A DNA stretch of 64,000 bases, taken from NCBI GenBank assembly GCA_964644675.1, contig CAZXWK010000002.1:1-64000 (forward strand), written 5' to 3'. This stretch comes from CAZXWK01 sp964644675 (GTDB taxonomy: Bacteria; Actinomycetota; Coriobacteriia; Anaerosomatales; JAAXUF01). The position numbers and the translations under genes are program-made. This document shows, in pieces, positions 43,162 through 57,400 of this stretch (position 1 is its first letter; each line of letters begins with the position of its first letter). The notes under the pieces were generated by a model. That model saw nothing but the letters and a program-made list of their open reading frames with translations. It was not told the DNA's origin and searched no databases.

Positions 43162-43770
43162 CTACGCGGGCGCCGGCTGGTCGGGATCCCACGGCTGCTC
43201 GGCGGCGCCGGAGAGAGCGTTCGCGGCGCCGGCGGCGGAGAAGAGGAGGTCGGAGGCGCGGTTCACGAACGCCGAGACGTTGTCGGGGAGTGCGTCGGTG
43301 CGGGCGAGGGCGTCGAGCCGGCGCTCGGCTCTGCGGGTGATCGCCCGGGCGAGATGGAGGCGCACGGCCGCCTCGCACCCGGCCGGCAGCACGAACCCAC
43401 GCCACGGACCGCTCAGGGCGGCGCACCGGTCGATCGCGTGCTCGACGGCCGCGACGTCGGCGGGGGATATCGCGGGCGCACCGTTCGAGGCGCCGGGCAT
43501 CGCGAGGGCCGACGCGCAGTTCATGAGGCGCTGCTGCAGGAACGCAAGGTCCCTGCCGAGCAGGTCGAGCGCCGCGGCGTCGCCGGAAGGTTCGTCGGGA
43601 CCGGTGGCGGAGGGAACGATGTCGCCGAGTGCCGCACGGGCGAACCCGACCGCCGAACACGCCTCGTCGAGGGCACCGTAGGCCTCGACACGGGGGGAGT
43701 CCTTGGGGACTCGCGAGCCGTCGCCCAACGACGTCTCGCCGCCGTCGCCGCGTCCGGTGTAGATGGCCAT
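43162..43770 (-). CDS. Cob(I)alamin adenosyltransferase, PduO type
   Basis: Transfers the adenosyl group of ATP to cob(I)alamin, giving adenosylcobalamin. 202 residues. ATP site TGRGDGGETSLGDGSRV at the N-terminus, SPRVEAYGALDEACSAVGFARA, the RRAERRL arginine motif and SAFVNRASDLLF. The ATG at 43770 gives the family-typical MAIYTGRGDGGET; the longer frame upstream is not supported. The insertion IVPSATGPDEPSGDA near residue 50 is longer than usual. Neighbours are unrelated. Confidence 0.9.
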   Translation of the reverse strand: MAIYTGRGDGGETSLGDGSRVPKDSPRVEAYGALDEACSAVGFARAALGDIVPSATGPDEPSGDAAALDLLGRDLAFLQQRLMNCASALAMPGASNGAPAISPADVAAVEHAIDRCAALSGPWRGFVLPAGCEAAVRLHLARAITRRAERRLDALARTDALPDNVSAFVNRASDLLFSAAGAANALSGAAEQPWDPDQPAPA

Positions 43771-43868
43771 GCGCGCTCCTCGGTGGGTGGAAGGCCCGGT
43801 CAAGGGCATGGTAGCAGTCGCGCGGTACGCTCGCGTCGGGGGGCGCCCCCGACGTTCGCGAGTGGACG

Positions 43869-46133
43869 CTACCGCACCCCGCGCAGGCGCATCGAGAGGT
43901 GCCCCAGTTCGCCGGGATCGTCTACGGGCCCGCCATCGGGTCCGACCACGTGGAAGGTGTCGAGTGCCATTCCGTCGACGGTGAGGACCTTCGCCCAGCG
44001 TATGTCGAGGCCCGACGACGAGACGGCGCGAGCGAGATCGAAGAGCAGTCCGGGCCGGTCCGGGGCGGTGATTCGGACCGCCGTGTCCCATCCCGACCGG
44101 TCGATCTCGACGTCCACCGTCCCCGAGCGCCGCGCGGGGTAGTGGCGGCGTCGCTCGGCGAGTCGGGTCTGCAGCTCGAGCCGGTCCGCGAGCGCCGCCC
44201 GGAGCAACCGCTCGAGGTGCGCGAACGTCTCGGGCGTGATCGCGGCGCGCGTGGCCGAGGTGACGACGAACGTGTCGAGGGCGACGCCGGCCGAGGAGCC
44301 GTAAGCGTCGAGCGCCAGGATGTCGAGGCCCGCGAGCGCCATCGCGCCCGCGGTGCGAGCCAGCAGCTCGGCCCGGTCGCGGGCCACGATCGTCACGGCG
44401 TGTGTGCCGGGGGCCGGACCGGCGCTGACGGCGACGCGCGCCTCGGTAGCGTGAGGTGCGGCGGCGAGCTCGGCGACGAGGCGCGCGTGCCGCGACACCT
44501 CCGCCGGCTCGCGTGAGGCCAGGTAGCGGAGCGGTGCGCGCTCGACGAACGCCCGCTCGGCCTCGGACGCGCCTGCCATCGCCGCGAGCGTCGACGACCG
44601 GACCGCTTCACCTCGCGACGCGATGCCGGCCCCGTCCACGTCGTCGGAGAGGGCGGCGTCGAGGCGCGCGACGAGCGTGCCGACGAGCGTGGCCGTCCAC
44701 GACGACCACGTCGAAGGTCCCGTGGCGAGCGAATCGGCGGCCGTGAGCACGTGTAGCGGCGCAAGGAGCTCGCGCTCGCCCACGCGGGCCGCGGCCGCGA
44801 GCACGTCGTCCTCGTTGTCGAGGTCGGCGCGCGAGGCCGTCTCGGCGAGGGCGAGGTGGAGCCGCACGAGTGACGCGACGGCGTCCGCGCCACGTTCGGG
44901 GAGCCCGAACCGCAGCGCTGCCTCGCGCGCCGGCCGGGCGCCCCTCTCGGCATGGCCGGCGCCGGACTCGGTCTTTCCCAGGTCATGCGTGAGCGCGGCC
45001 ACCTGCAGCGCACGGCGGTGCTCGACGCCGACGACCGAGCGGCGCAGCGTGCCCTCCGCGGGCATGGTGCCCGCGAGCACCGCGGTCTTGAGCGAGTGTG
45101 CCCCGACCGTGAGCTCGTGCCCGAGCCCCGGTCGACGCAGGGTCATGAGGTCGCCGAAGCCCGGAACGAGCGCCTCGAGCCGGCGGGCCTGCGCCGCCTC
45201 CTCGAGTGCCGGCAGCGCACTCTCGCCGCGGTCGAGCAGTTCGAAGACCTGGTCGGCGGAGAGCGGGCCGTCGGGCTCGACCGGGACGCCGGCGGCACGG
45301 CGCCTCGCCCGTGCGAGCACGAGCGCGGTGTCGGCGAGCGCGCGCTGCACGTCGTCGGCACCGGCTCCTGTCACTCCGGCTGCGTCCAGCTCGGCCGCCG
45401 CATCGAGCGTGAGCCGCGAGCCCAGGCCCTCCCGCGCGAGGACGAACCGTGCAGCGGCGACGACCTCGGCGGCATGCGTCGCGAGCGTCACTTCGTCGAG
45501 CGTCGCGATCCCCGCCGAGACGAGCGCGGACGGGTCCGACATCGGCGCACCCCCCGCGATCGCGGCCCGCCAGACGAGTTCGTCGTAGTCGCGCCGCCCG
45601 CCCGCGTCCTCCTTGAGGTCCGGCTCGAGCGCGTAGGGGCTTCCGGGTCGCGGCCGCGCGAGGAGTTCGGCGCTGAGCCTGCGTTCGCGCCTTCGGGCGT
45701 CGCGGGCCGCCGCCGCGAGCGTTCCTGCGGCCCACTCGATATCCCCGGAGAGGGGCCGTCCCGTGAGCGCGGCGGTGCAGCTCACGAGGTCGTCGCGCAT
45801 CGCACGCAGCTGCTCGCGCGGCGAACGCACCTGGTGTCCGACCTTGAGTCCGGCGTCCCACAGCGGGTAGAGCACCGCTTCCACGAACGGCTTCAGCCGC
45901 GACGAGGGTGCGTCGGAGAGCACCAGGATGTCGAGGTCGCTCGACGGCAGCAGTGCCCCCGCCCCCCAGCCACCGAGCGCGATCAGGGCCCACCTGCCGC
46001 GCAGCCGCGACGAGGCCGCCCGGGACAGTTCCCGGACGGCCTCGTCGGTCGCGGCGCACAGCTCGCGCGCGGCCCCAAGTCCCGGCTCGCTGCCGGAGAT
46101 CAGCTCGGACCGCCTCGCGAGGTAGGTCTTCAC
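43869..46133 (-). CDS. glnD: PII uridylyltransferase/uridylyl-removing enzyme GlnD
   Basis: Nitrogen sensor that modifies the PII protein in response to glutamine. 754 residues: nucleotidyltransferase region GGWGAGALLPSSDLDILVL, in which the GG and DxD metal-binding residues are kept but the GRGE of E. coli GlnD reads GAGA; a helical region; an HD domain (ALTHDLGK, with VRLHLALAETASRAD); and two C-terminal ACT domains (HAVTIVARDRAELLARTA and AVRITAPDRPGLLFDLARA). Shorter than E. coli GlnD (890). GTG start one base after the glnK stop, third gene of the amtB-glnK-glnD operon. Since both glutamine synthetases are GSI-alpha, the PII signal is unlikely to act through adenylylation. Confidence 0.9.
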   Translation of the reverse strand: MKTYLARRSELISGSEPGLGAARELCAATDEAVRELSRAASSRLRGRWALIALGGWGAGALLPSSDLDILVLSDAPSSRLKPFVEAVLYPLWDAGLKVGHQVRSPREQLRAMRDDLVSCTAALTGRPLSGDIEWAAGTLAAAARDARRRERRLSAELLARPRPGSPYALEPDLKEDAGGRRDYDELVWRAAIAGGAPMSDPSALVSAGIATLDEVTLATHAAEVVAAARFVLAREGLGSRLTLDAAAELDAAGVTGAGADDVQRALADTALVLARARRRAAGVPVEPDGPLSADQVFELLDRGESALPALEEAAQARRLEALVPGFGDLMTLRRPGLGHELTVGAHSLKTAVLAGTMPAEGTLRRSVVGVEHRRALQVAALTHDLGKTESGAGHAERGARPAREAALRFGLPERGADAVASLVRLHLALAETASRADLDNEDDVLAAAARVGERELLAPLHVLTAADSLATGPSTWSSWTATLVGTLVARLDAALSDDVDGAGIASRGEAVRSSTLAAMAGASEAERAFVERAPLRYLASREPAEVSRHARLVAELAAAPHATEARVAVSAGPAPGTHAVTIVARDRAELLARTAGAMALAGLDILALDAYGSSAGVALDTFVVTSATRAAITPETFAHLERLLRAALADRLELQTRLAERRRHYPARRSGTVDVEIDRSGWDTAVRITAPDRPGLLFDLARAVSSSGLDIRWAKVLTVDGMALDTFHVVGPDGGPVDDPGELGHLSMRLRGVR

Positions 46134-46134
46134 G

Positions 46135-46530
<396 letters not shown>

Positions 46531-47769
46531 CTAGTCCAGGATGTAGCCCTCTTCGAGGTGCTCGCCCAGGTCCAGGCCGCGCTCCTCGGTCTCCTCGTCG
46601 ACACGCAGCCCGACGAGCGCGTCGGTCACCTTGAGGATGATGAAGCTGAGGCCGAACGAGAAGACCCACGCGGCGACGACACCGACGAGCTGGTAGACGA
46701 CCTGCATGGGCGCGCCGTAGAGAAGCCCGTTGCGACCGGCGGCGTTGATGGCGACCGTCGCGAAGACACCGGTGAGGATGGCGCCGGTGGTGCCGCCCAC
46801 GCCGTGGATGCCCACGACGTCGAGGGCGTCGTCGAAGCCGAAGCGGTTCTTGATGAAGAGGCCGAAGTAGCAGACGCAACCGGCGATGAGGCCGATGATG
46901 ATCGCGGCCCACGGCTCGACGTAGCCGGCGGCCGGAGTGATCGCGACGAGGCCGGCGACCGCGCCGGACGCGGCGCCCAGCACCGTCGGGCGACCGGCGT
47001 GGAACGACTCGACCAGGACCCACATGACGAGGGCGGCGCCGGCGGCCACGTGCGTGTTGAGGAACGCGGAGCCCGCCAGGCCGTCGGCGGCGAGGGCGGA
47101 GCCCGCGTTGAAGCCGAACCAGCCGAACCACAGGATGCCGGCGCCGAGCACGGTCATCGGCAGGTTGTGCGGGTGGATCGCGTCACGCCCGAGACCCTTG
47201 CGCTTGCCGAGCAGGATCGCGGCGGCGAGTGCGGCGGCGGCCGACGAGATGTGGACGACGGTACCGCCGGCGAAGTCCAGCGCACCGAGCTTGAACAACC
47301 AGCCGTTGGGCTGCCAGACCCAGTGGGCGAGGGGGCTGTAGACGAAGATCGCCCACAAGACCGTGAACAGCACGTACGCCTTGAACTTCATGCGCTCGGC
47401 GATCGCGCCGGTGATGAGCGCCACGGTGATGATCGCGAACATCCCCTGATACATCGCGTAGACCGTGTGCGGGATCGTCGGCGCGAGCGGGGCCAGCTGG
47501 TTCGAGATGCCGTTGAGGCCCAGGTAGTTGAGACCGCCGATGAAGGGTGCAAGCGCGCCGGAGCCGTCGGAGAACGCGAGCGAGTAGCCGAACAGCGCCC
47601 ACACGATGGTGATCGAGCCCATCGCGAACAGGCTGTGCATCGTGGTGGACAGTACGTTCTTGCGCCTGACCATCCCGCTGTAGAACGCGGCAAGGCCCGG
47701 CGTCATGAACAGGACCATCGCTGCCGAGACGAGCAGCCAGGCCGTGTTCCCCGAATTGAGTCCCTCCAT
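46531..47769 (-). CDS. amtB: Ammonium transporter AmtB
   Basis: Ammonium channel, 412 residues with eleven predicted helices. The twin pore histidines are in [13 protein letters not shown] and [31 protein letters not shown] and [13 protein letters not shown] are family signatures. The ATG at 47769 has GAGGGAC six bases upstream and gives the expected short N-terminus, so the longer in-frame extension is rejected. First gene of amtB-glnK-glnD. GlnR-type half-sites lie 92-160 bases upstream. Confidence 0.96.
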   Translation of the reverse strand: MEGLNSGNTAWLLVSAAMVLFMTPGLAAFYSGMVRRKNVLSTTMHSLFAMGSITIVWALFGYSLAFSDGSGALAPFIGGLNYLGLNGISNQLAPLAPTIPHTVYAMYQGMFAIITVALITGAIAERMKFKAYVLFTVLWAIFVYSPLAHWVWQPNGWLFKLGALDFAGGTVVHISSAAAALAAAILLGKRKGLGRDAIHPHNLPMTVLGAGILWFGWFGFNAGSALAADGLAGSAFLNTHVAAGAALVMWVLVESFHAGRPTVLGAASGAVAGLVAITPAAGYVEPWAAIIIGLIAGCVCYFGLFIKNRFGFDDALDVVGIHGVGGTTGAILTGVFATVAINAAGRNGLLYGAPMQVVYQLVGVVAAWVFSFGLSFIILKVTDALVGLRVDEETEERGLDLGEHLEEGYILD

Positions 47770-47860
47770 GGTGTCCCTCGCTTCTCGGTGCGCCGCGCCG
47801 GTGGTGTGCCGGCAGAGCCGCGGCGACGCCTGCATGACAGGGGAACCGTATGGGCGGCAT

Positions 47861-47930
47861 GTTTCGTGACTGTTTCCGAGGGTGGTCCGAAGGGTGAAAC
47901 CTCGTCGCGCAAGGGAAACACAGTCGAAGT
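47861..47930. promoter_or_regulatory. GlnR-type half-sites upstream of amtB
   Basis: GTTTC at 47861 and 47872 (11 bp apart; GAAAC-n6-GAAAC on the amtB strand), and on the plus strand GTCGC-n6-GAAAC-n6-GAAGT at 47904-47930. The 13-mer TGTTTCGTGACTG at 47860 is identical to one in the glnA1 promoter region, and GAAACACAGTCGAA (47915) is one base different from its counterpart there. Confidence 0.6.
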
Positions 47931-48046
47931 GCGGGGGACCCCGGCGGAACGGTACGCCGCTCGCTTCCTCGACGTCCTCTCGCCCGAGCAGCCGTCGGGC
48001 GTACAATGGAGATTCGGCCGAAACCGCTGCCGCGAAAGGAACCGGA

Positions 48047-50961
<2,915 letters not shown>

Positions 50962-50965
<4 letters not shown>

Positions 50966-52478
50966 CGCGCGCCCGCGACACGCACGCGCCACGCGGGGCG
51001 GCCGTCCTCGCGCTGCTGCTCGCGCTCGCGGCCGCTTCGCTCGCGCTGGGCGCGTGTGCGGCGCAGCCGGCGCACGAGCGCGACCCGCTCGCCGCCTCCG
51101 AGTCCGACGAGGTCGTGCTGCGCACGCTGCGCCTCGCGGGCGTCGAGTCCGCGTCGGTCGGCCGCAGCGGGCGGACGACCTTCGTGCGCGTGCAGGTCCC
51201 GGACGTGAGCTCGGCGGCCGACGTCGAGGTCGCGTGGCAGACCGCCGCCGGAGCGCTGTCGTCCGCCTACCCGCTCGCGAAGGAGTACGTCGTGCAGCTC
51301 GCGGGGTTCGGCGGCGAGCCGCTCGTCGAGATCACCCTGCCCGGCGGCCTGGCCCGCGACGCGATCTCGGCGGGCGACGCGAAGAAGCTGCGCGCCGCCG
51401 CGAACGTCGTCTACTTGCCACGCTCCGATCGGTCCGATGCCGCGCGGCAGCTTCCCCCGGGCTCGGTGAGCATGACCGACGGCGGGGGAGCGGCCGGCTC
51501 GGCGATCGGCGTGCTTCGCGGGCCGTACCTCGACGCGAAGAACCGCGCCGCCGGGTTGCTCGGCGATGAAGGCCCGCTCGGCGATGCGGCGGCTGCGGCG
51601 ACCACCGCGACCGCGGCCGCGCGCACGGCCGTACCCGGCCGTCCCGCGCCTGCCGACGGTGAGGACCCGGTCGCCGCGTTGCTGACGCGCGTGCAGGCGG
51701 CACTCGCCACGCCCCCCGGCAAGCAGGCCGACGGCGCCACCGAACTCGCCGACCGCGCCGCCGCGCTCGCCAAGACCGGCGGCACCGAGAACGTCCTGCG
51801 ACTGCGCGGCTATCTGTCGCTCGTCGAGGCGATGACCGCCGAGAAGCCCTTCGGCGACGCAGCGGCTCCGGCGCGCCGGGTGGCACAGGCCGTCGAGAAG
51901 TCGCTGGTACCCCACGACGGGCCGCTCGCCGCGGCCGTGCTCGCGGCCGCCGATCGCCCGGACGCGCCGCCCGCNNNNNNNNNNNNNNNNNNNNNNNNNN
52001 NNNNNNNNNNNNNNNNNNNNNNNNNNNNNNNNNNNNNNNNNNNNNNNNNNNNNNNNNNNNNNNNNNNNNNNNNNGGCCGCTCGCCGCGGCCGTGCTCGCG
52101 GCCGCCGATCGCCCGGACGCGCCGCCCGCAGCGCGCGTCGTGACCCGGTTCGAGCGCGAAGCCGGGCTCGACACGTCGGCGAGCGCGGAGTCGTCGCCGT
52201 CGCTGCCCGGCGAGGTCTTCGCGCGACTCGCTGCCGCGGGCCAGCGCGAGGAACGCGTGCTCGTGTGGGACACACCCGACGGCCCTGAGAGCGTCGCGCC
52301 CGCGAGCTGGCTCGGCTACCGCCGCAGCGACGGCGCCGTGTTCTGGCTCGCCGGCGACGACGGTCCGGCCGCGCTGACGGACGCGTCGGTCAGGGGCTGG
52401 GCGTGGAGCGCACCGATGGCCGCCCTGGTGGCCGCGGACGACGTGGGGCGCACGCTCTCGACCTTCGAGGTCAGGTAG
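50962..52478 (+). CDS. Lipoprotein of unknown function, crossed by an assembly gap
   Basis: N-terminal signal with a good lipobox (LALGAC, about residue 31). The coding frame is broken by 100 N (51975-52074), but the 55 bases before the gap (51920-51974) are repeated exactly after it (52075-52129). Removing the N run and one copy (155 bases) restores one open frame of 453 residues ending at 52478 with natural flow ([20 protein letters not shown]). The mature protein has an alpha/beta N-terminal part ([21 protein letters not shown]), a long Ala-rich middle and a Trp-containing C-terminal domain (VFWLAGDDG ... GWAWSAPM). No family recognised. Overlaps uvrA by four bases and ends one base before uvrC. 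Confidence 0.7.
51920..52129. other. Scaffold gap (100 N) flanked by an identical 55-bp duplication
   Basis: 51920-51974 and 52075-52129 are identical, and the N run is exactly 100. This is what two contigs that overlap by a 55-mer, joined by a default gap, would look like. There is probably no missing sequence. Confidence 0.85.
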
Positions 52479-52479
52479 C

Positions 52480-54345
52480 GTGATGGCCGAGCGCCCCACC
52501 ATCGCCGAGCAGGTCGGGAGCGTTCCGGACTCTCCGGGTGTCTACCTGTGGAAGGACGCCGACGATTCCGTCCTCTACGTCGGCAAGGCGAAGTCGCTGC
52601 GCAAGCGCATGCGCCAGTACACGAGCGGCCAGGACGAGCGGGAGAAGATCCCGCTCATGATGGAGCAGGTCGCGAGCTTCGACTACGTGGTCACCACTAC
52701 CGAGGTCGAGTCGCTCATCCTCGAGAAGAACCTCATCCGCCAGTTCCGGCCGCCGTACAACGTCGACTACCGCGACGACAAGAGCTACCCGTTCATCGCG
52801 CTCACGCTGTCCGACCCGTACCCCGCGATCAAGTTCACGCGCGAGAAGCACCGGCCGGGCACGCGCTACTTCGGGCCCTACACCGACGCCCGCGCGGCGC
52901 GCGAGACCATCGACACCGTGCGCAGGATCGTCCCGATCTGCCGCGCCACCTGCAACGAGTGGAAGTGGGTCAACGCGCACGACGGCGTCGGACGCGGACG
53001 CGCCTGCTTCGACTACCACGTCGGCCTGGGCCCCGGACCGTGCGTCAACGCGTGCACTACCGCCGACTACGCCGAGAACGTGCGCCGCATCGAGCGGTTC
53101 CTCTCGGGCAAGCACGACGACCTCGAGGTGGAGCTCGAGCGCCGCATGGCCGAGGCGGCTGACGAGCTCGACTACGAGTCGGCGGCCCGCTACCGCAACC
53201 GTCTCGAGGCCGTCCACGCGATCCGTGGCCGCCAGAAGGTCGTCTCGGCGAGGCCGCTCGAGATGGACGTCATCGGCTTCTTCCGAGAAGAGACCGTCGC
53301 CGGCGTCCATGTGTTCGTCGTTCGCGAGGGCCGCGTGCTCGTGGGCAACGAGTTCGTGCTCGACAAGGGGCTCGACATCTCCGCCGCCGAGCTCGTCGAG
53401 GGCTTCCTGCTGCGCTACTACGAGGACGGCCCCGAGGTCCCGCGCGAGATCGTCCTCGCCGAGCTGCCCGAGGATCCCGAGCCGGTCGAGGAGTGGCTGA
53501 GCTCGCTCAGGCCGCCCCGCGCCGCGCGCGTGAAGCTCACCGTCCCGCAGCGTGCCGAGAAGCGCGACCTCCTCACGCTCGCCGAGGAGAACGCGCGCCA
53601 CACGCTCATGCGCTTCAAGGTCCGCACGCGCTACGACGAGGAGCGCCTCAACGCGGCGCTGCTGCAGCTCGAGAGCGCGCTCGCGCTGCCCGCGCCGCCC
53701 CTGCGCATCGAGTGCTACGACATCTCGACGCTGCACGGCAAGGACTCGGTGGGCTCGATGGTGGTCTTCGCGAACGGCCGCTCGGACCCCAAGAGCTACC
53801 GACGCTTCAAGGTGCGCCTCGACACCGGCGAGGCCAACGACGTCGCGATGATGGCCGAGGTGCTGAGACGCCGCTTCGCTCCTGAGCGCATGGCCGACGG
53901 CCGCTTCGGACGCCGGCCCGACCTCGTGATCGTGGACGGCGGCAAACCGCAGCTCTCCTCGGCGCTGGGGGTTCTCGGCGAACTCGGGCTCCAGGAGATT
54001 CCCGTGGTCGGTCTCGCCAAGCGCGAGGAGGAGTTGTTCGTGCCGTGGGCCGAGGACCCGGTCGTGCTCCCCAGCGGCTCGCCCTCGCTCTATCTGGTCA
54101 AGCGCGTGCGCGACGAGGCGCACCGCTTCGCGATCGAGTACCACCGCAAGCTCCGCGGAAAGGCGATGACCGCGAGCGCGCTCGATGAGATCGACGGCGT
54201 CGGCCCCACGCGCAAGAAGGCGCTCCTCAAGGCGTTCGGCAGCGTGAAGCGGCTCCGCGAGGCGAGCGTGGACGAGATCGCCGCCGTCAAAGGCGTCCCG
54301 CTCGAAGTCGCCGAGCGGATCGCTGCCGTCCTGCGCGAGGGGTAG
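52480..54345 (+). CDS. uvrC: Excinuclease ABC subunit C
   Basis: Dual-incision nuclease of nucleotide excision repair, 621 residues. N-terminal GIY-YIG domain (SPGVYLWKDADDSVLYVGKA), a Cys-containing region (ICRATCNEWKW, FDYHVGLGPGPCVNAC), UVR domain (ERRMAEAADELDYESAARYRN), RNase H-like endonuclease domain (IECYDISTLHGKDSVGSMV, DLVIVDGGKPQ) and C-terminal helix-hairpin-helix pair (LDEIDGVGPTRKKALLKAFG). GTG 52480 is followed directly by ATG 52483; either may be used. One base after the lipoprotein gene. Confidence 0.95.
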   Translation: MMAERPTIAEQVGSVPDSPGVYLWKDADDSVLYVGKAKSLRKRMRQYTSGQDEREKIPLMMEQVASFDYVVTTTEVESLILEKNLIRQFRPPYNVDYRDDKSYPFIALTLSDPYPAIKFTREKHRPGTRYFGPYTDARAARETIDTVRRIVPICRATCNEWKWVNAHDGVGRGRACFDYHVGLGPGPCVNACTTADYAENVRRIERFLSGKHDDLEVELERRMAEAADELDYESAARYRNRLEAVHAIRGRQKVVSARPLEMDVIGFFREETVAGVHVFVVREGRVLVGNEFVLDKGLDISAAELVEGFLLRYYEDGPEVPREIVLAELPEDPEPVEEWLSSLRPPRAARVKLTVPQRAEKRDLLTLAEENARHTLMRFKVRTRYDEERLNAALLQLESALALPAPPLRIECYDISTLHGKDSVGSMVVFANGRSDPKSYRRFKVRLDTGEANDVAMMAEVLRRRFAPERMADGRFGRRPDLVIVDGGKPQLSSALGVLGELGLQEIPVVGLAKREEELFVPWAEDPVVLPSGSPSLYLVKRVRDEAHRFAIEYHRKLRGKAMTASALDEIDGVGPTRKKALLKAFGSVKRLREASVDEIAAVKGVPLEVAERIAAVLREG

Positions 54346-54431
54346 GCGAGCGTCCGGCGCGTCCCTCTCGCCCGTGCGGCGCGAGCAGCGGGTATGCTTG
54401 ACGTGACGACCATGCCGCCGGGGGGAGCCGG

Positions 54432-57400
54432 GTGACGCACGCACAGCGGCACGCAGCCGAGATCGACGAGCTCGGCCGCGTCGACTACTTCCTGGACCAG
54501 CTCGCGCGTGCCGTCGAGCGTGGAGAGGTCCCGCGCTCGTCCTATGACGTCCTCGCTCCCCGCTACCTTGCCCGCCGAGAAGAACTCGTCGCCGTCATCA
54601 CGGGGGCTCGACGTGCCGTCCCGCCCGCGGGCGTGGCGGCTCCCGGCACCACGGCTTGGGATCCGACCGGGCAGGCGCCGGGCGAATCGGTTGCGCCGTC
54701 GTACGCCGCGGTTCCGGCGGGCGGCGCGGATTGGGTCGAGGCCGTCGTCTCCGAGAAGGCCGCCCCCCGTCGCCACCGAGAGCCCGTGCGGTGGACGACG
54801 GTGCTGCTGTTCGTCGGGGCGTTTCTCGTGATCGTGGCGTCAGCCATCTTCGCCGCCGCCGTCTGGAGCTCGACGAGCCCCGTCTCCAAGCTCGGGTTCC
54901 TCGGCGCTCTGACCGCGGCCTTCTACGCTGCCGGGTGGTACGCGCGAACGAAGCTGGAGCTGAGGGCGGGGAGTGCCGCGCTCACGGTGGTCGCCTCGGC
55001 GATGCTGCTCTTCGACTGCTGGATCGTGATCGACGGCTGGAACCTCGAGGGCCTGCTGCCGTGGGGTGTCGCACTGCTGCTCTGCTCGGCGGTGTATTGG
55101 TTCACGGAAGTGCGCCTGGGCGACCGCTTCTACGGGGTGGCGGGTGCAGCTGCGCAAGTGGGCTGGTGGTGGCTGATGTCGGCCGGCCTGCACTGGCAGA
55201 CGTCGGTACGCGTGGCGGGTATCGCCGTCATCGCGCTCCTGTGGCAGGTGGTCGCCGAGCGCGCGCGCAACAGCGACACGTTCGGATCGCTCGCGAGCGT
55301 GCTCCTGTGGGCGGCGCCCCCGGTCGAGCTCGTCGCCGCGTTCGCTCTGGCCGGTGACGCGCTGCTGCTCGGGACGTCGAACTGGACGCTCGCCGGGTGC
55401 GCCGCGACCGTCGCCGCATGTGCCGCGGTCGTCACGATGCGTACCGAGATCGTCCCGCCGGCGATGCGCCGGTTCGTCGCGGCCGGCCTTCAGCTGCCGG
55501 TCTTCGTGGTCGTTCTGCTCCCGGGCGATGCGTCCTGGTGGGCCGTGGCCGCCCTGGTCGCCGCGGCGCTCGTGTACGAGCTCGCCGCATTCCGCTTCGG
55601 CGGCGCGCCGTTCGCGGTCGGCGGACTGGTGCTCGAGCTCGTCGCGCTGGCGGGCGCGCTCGAGCTCCTGCACGCGAGCGATGTGCTCTCGATCGGCATC
55701 GTGGGCGCGCTCGCGCTCACGTGGGTGCTGGCCGCTCGGATCGGCGTCACGCTGGCCGAGAACCCGCCAGCCGCGCTGCCGAAGATGCGCGAGGCGCTCT
55801 CGGCCAGCTGGATCTGCGGCTACGTGCTGCTGGTCGCCGCGTCGCTGATGGCCGCGTTCGGCGGTGCGGGCCCGGCGCTCACCGACGTGCCGACCAGCGC
55901 GAGCGACGTGACGCTCGCCGCCGCGTTGCTTGCGCTGTGGTCGATCGCTTCGCTCGCCCGGCGCACGCCGGTGTTCGCGTTCACCACGGCCGCGTGGTCG
56001 CTCTACACGCTCGCCGCGCTGGAGGCGTGGGCGTTTCCGGGTGCGGCGTCGGCCTACTACGCGCTCGCGCTCGCCGCGCTCGCGGCCGTCTGGCTCTTCG
56101 TCCGCCACCCCATGGCGCGCTTCTACCGGCTCGACGAGACCGCGTTCGGCTGGTCCGCCCGCGCGTTCGCGCTCGTCACGCTGCTCGTCGGCCTCGTGGC
56201 CGAGATCGACTCGGCGAGCGGGCACGCGACCTGGGCCGCCGCCGCGCTCGCCGCGGGGGTCGCGCTGCTCTTCGCGACCGATGCCGTCACCGGCGGTCCC
56301 GACGCCTCCGCCGCGCTCGCCGGCGCCGCTCTGGTGCTCTCGGCCGGTATCGCGGGTGCTCGCGCATGGTCGAACCCTTCGGCCGGCGCGTTGGCGGCCG
56401 CCGGAGCGGGGCTCCTCTCGGCTGGCGTCGCCGCGGGCGTGCGACGCACCTGGGCGCCGAAGGCGATGTTGCTCGCGGTGGCCAGCACCGGCGCCGCGAC
56501 GATCGCGTGCGTCAGCGGCGTCGCCGGGCCGGTCCTCGCGGGCGCGCTCGTGCTGTGCGCGGCGGCGTGGGCGGTCTCGGCCTACGTCGCGTCGGAGGCC
56601 TGGCTGCTCGTGCTCGCCGGATTCTCGGTCCTCGCGGCCGCCGTCGTGGCGGTCGCGGGCTTCCATCTGACGTCGTGGGCGACGGTGGCCGCGGTGGGAG
56701 CGACCGGGCTCGCCCTGTGCCTGCCGGCCCTGCTCGCGCCGACCGGTCCCGACGGTCGGTTCCGCCGAGCAGGTCTCGCGCTCGTGGTCTCGGGACTGGC
56801 AGGACTGGGCGTGCTGGCGATGCTGTCGTGGCCGATCGCGCTATCGGGTTCGAGTATCGCGGTGCTGCCCTCGTGGATCCGGTTCGACTTCCAGCAGTGT
56901 GTGGTGGCGTGCGTCGTCGCAGGCGCGGCGGGCGTCGTGCAGGCCGCCCGGTGGCGGTTCGAACCGGGACTGTATGTCGGATGGGCGTTCGTGCTCGCCG
57001 GCCTGCTCGCGGAGTTCGGGGCACTCGATCTCGGCACCATCCAGCCGTACACCACGGCAGTCGCGGTCTACGTCGCCGCGATGGGAGCGCTGTACGCCTC
57101 GCGCGCACCGGAGCGGCGCGTCCCTCTCGCGGTGGACGTCGTGACGGTCGTCATCGGGCTCGGCTTCCCGGCGATCGCGACGCTGCGGGCCCCGCTCGGG
57201 ATGGCCGGCTTCGAGAGCCTGGCCTGGGCGGTGGGGCTGTCGCTCGTCGCCATCGCGGCGGGCATCGTGCTTCGCGTGCGGACGTTCCTGTTCGCGGGCG
57301 CGGGAGTCCTGGTGCTGGTCGTGGGCTGGCGCTCGATCACCTACCTGGCGCAGGTCTGGTGGCTGCTGCTCGGTCTCATCGGCACGGCGATGCTCGTCAT

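Noticed and set aside
51975..52074. True missing sequence or frameshifted pseudogene at the N run
   Set aside because: Identical 55-bp flanks and restoration of one frame on collapsing them indicate a scaffolding artefact.
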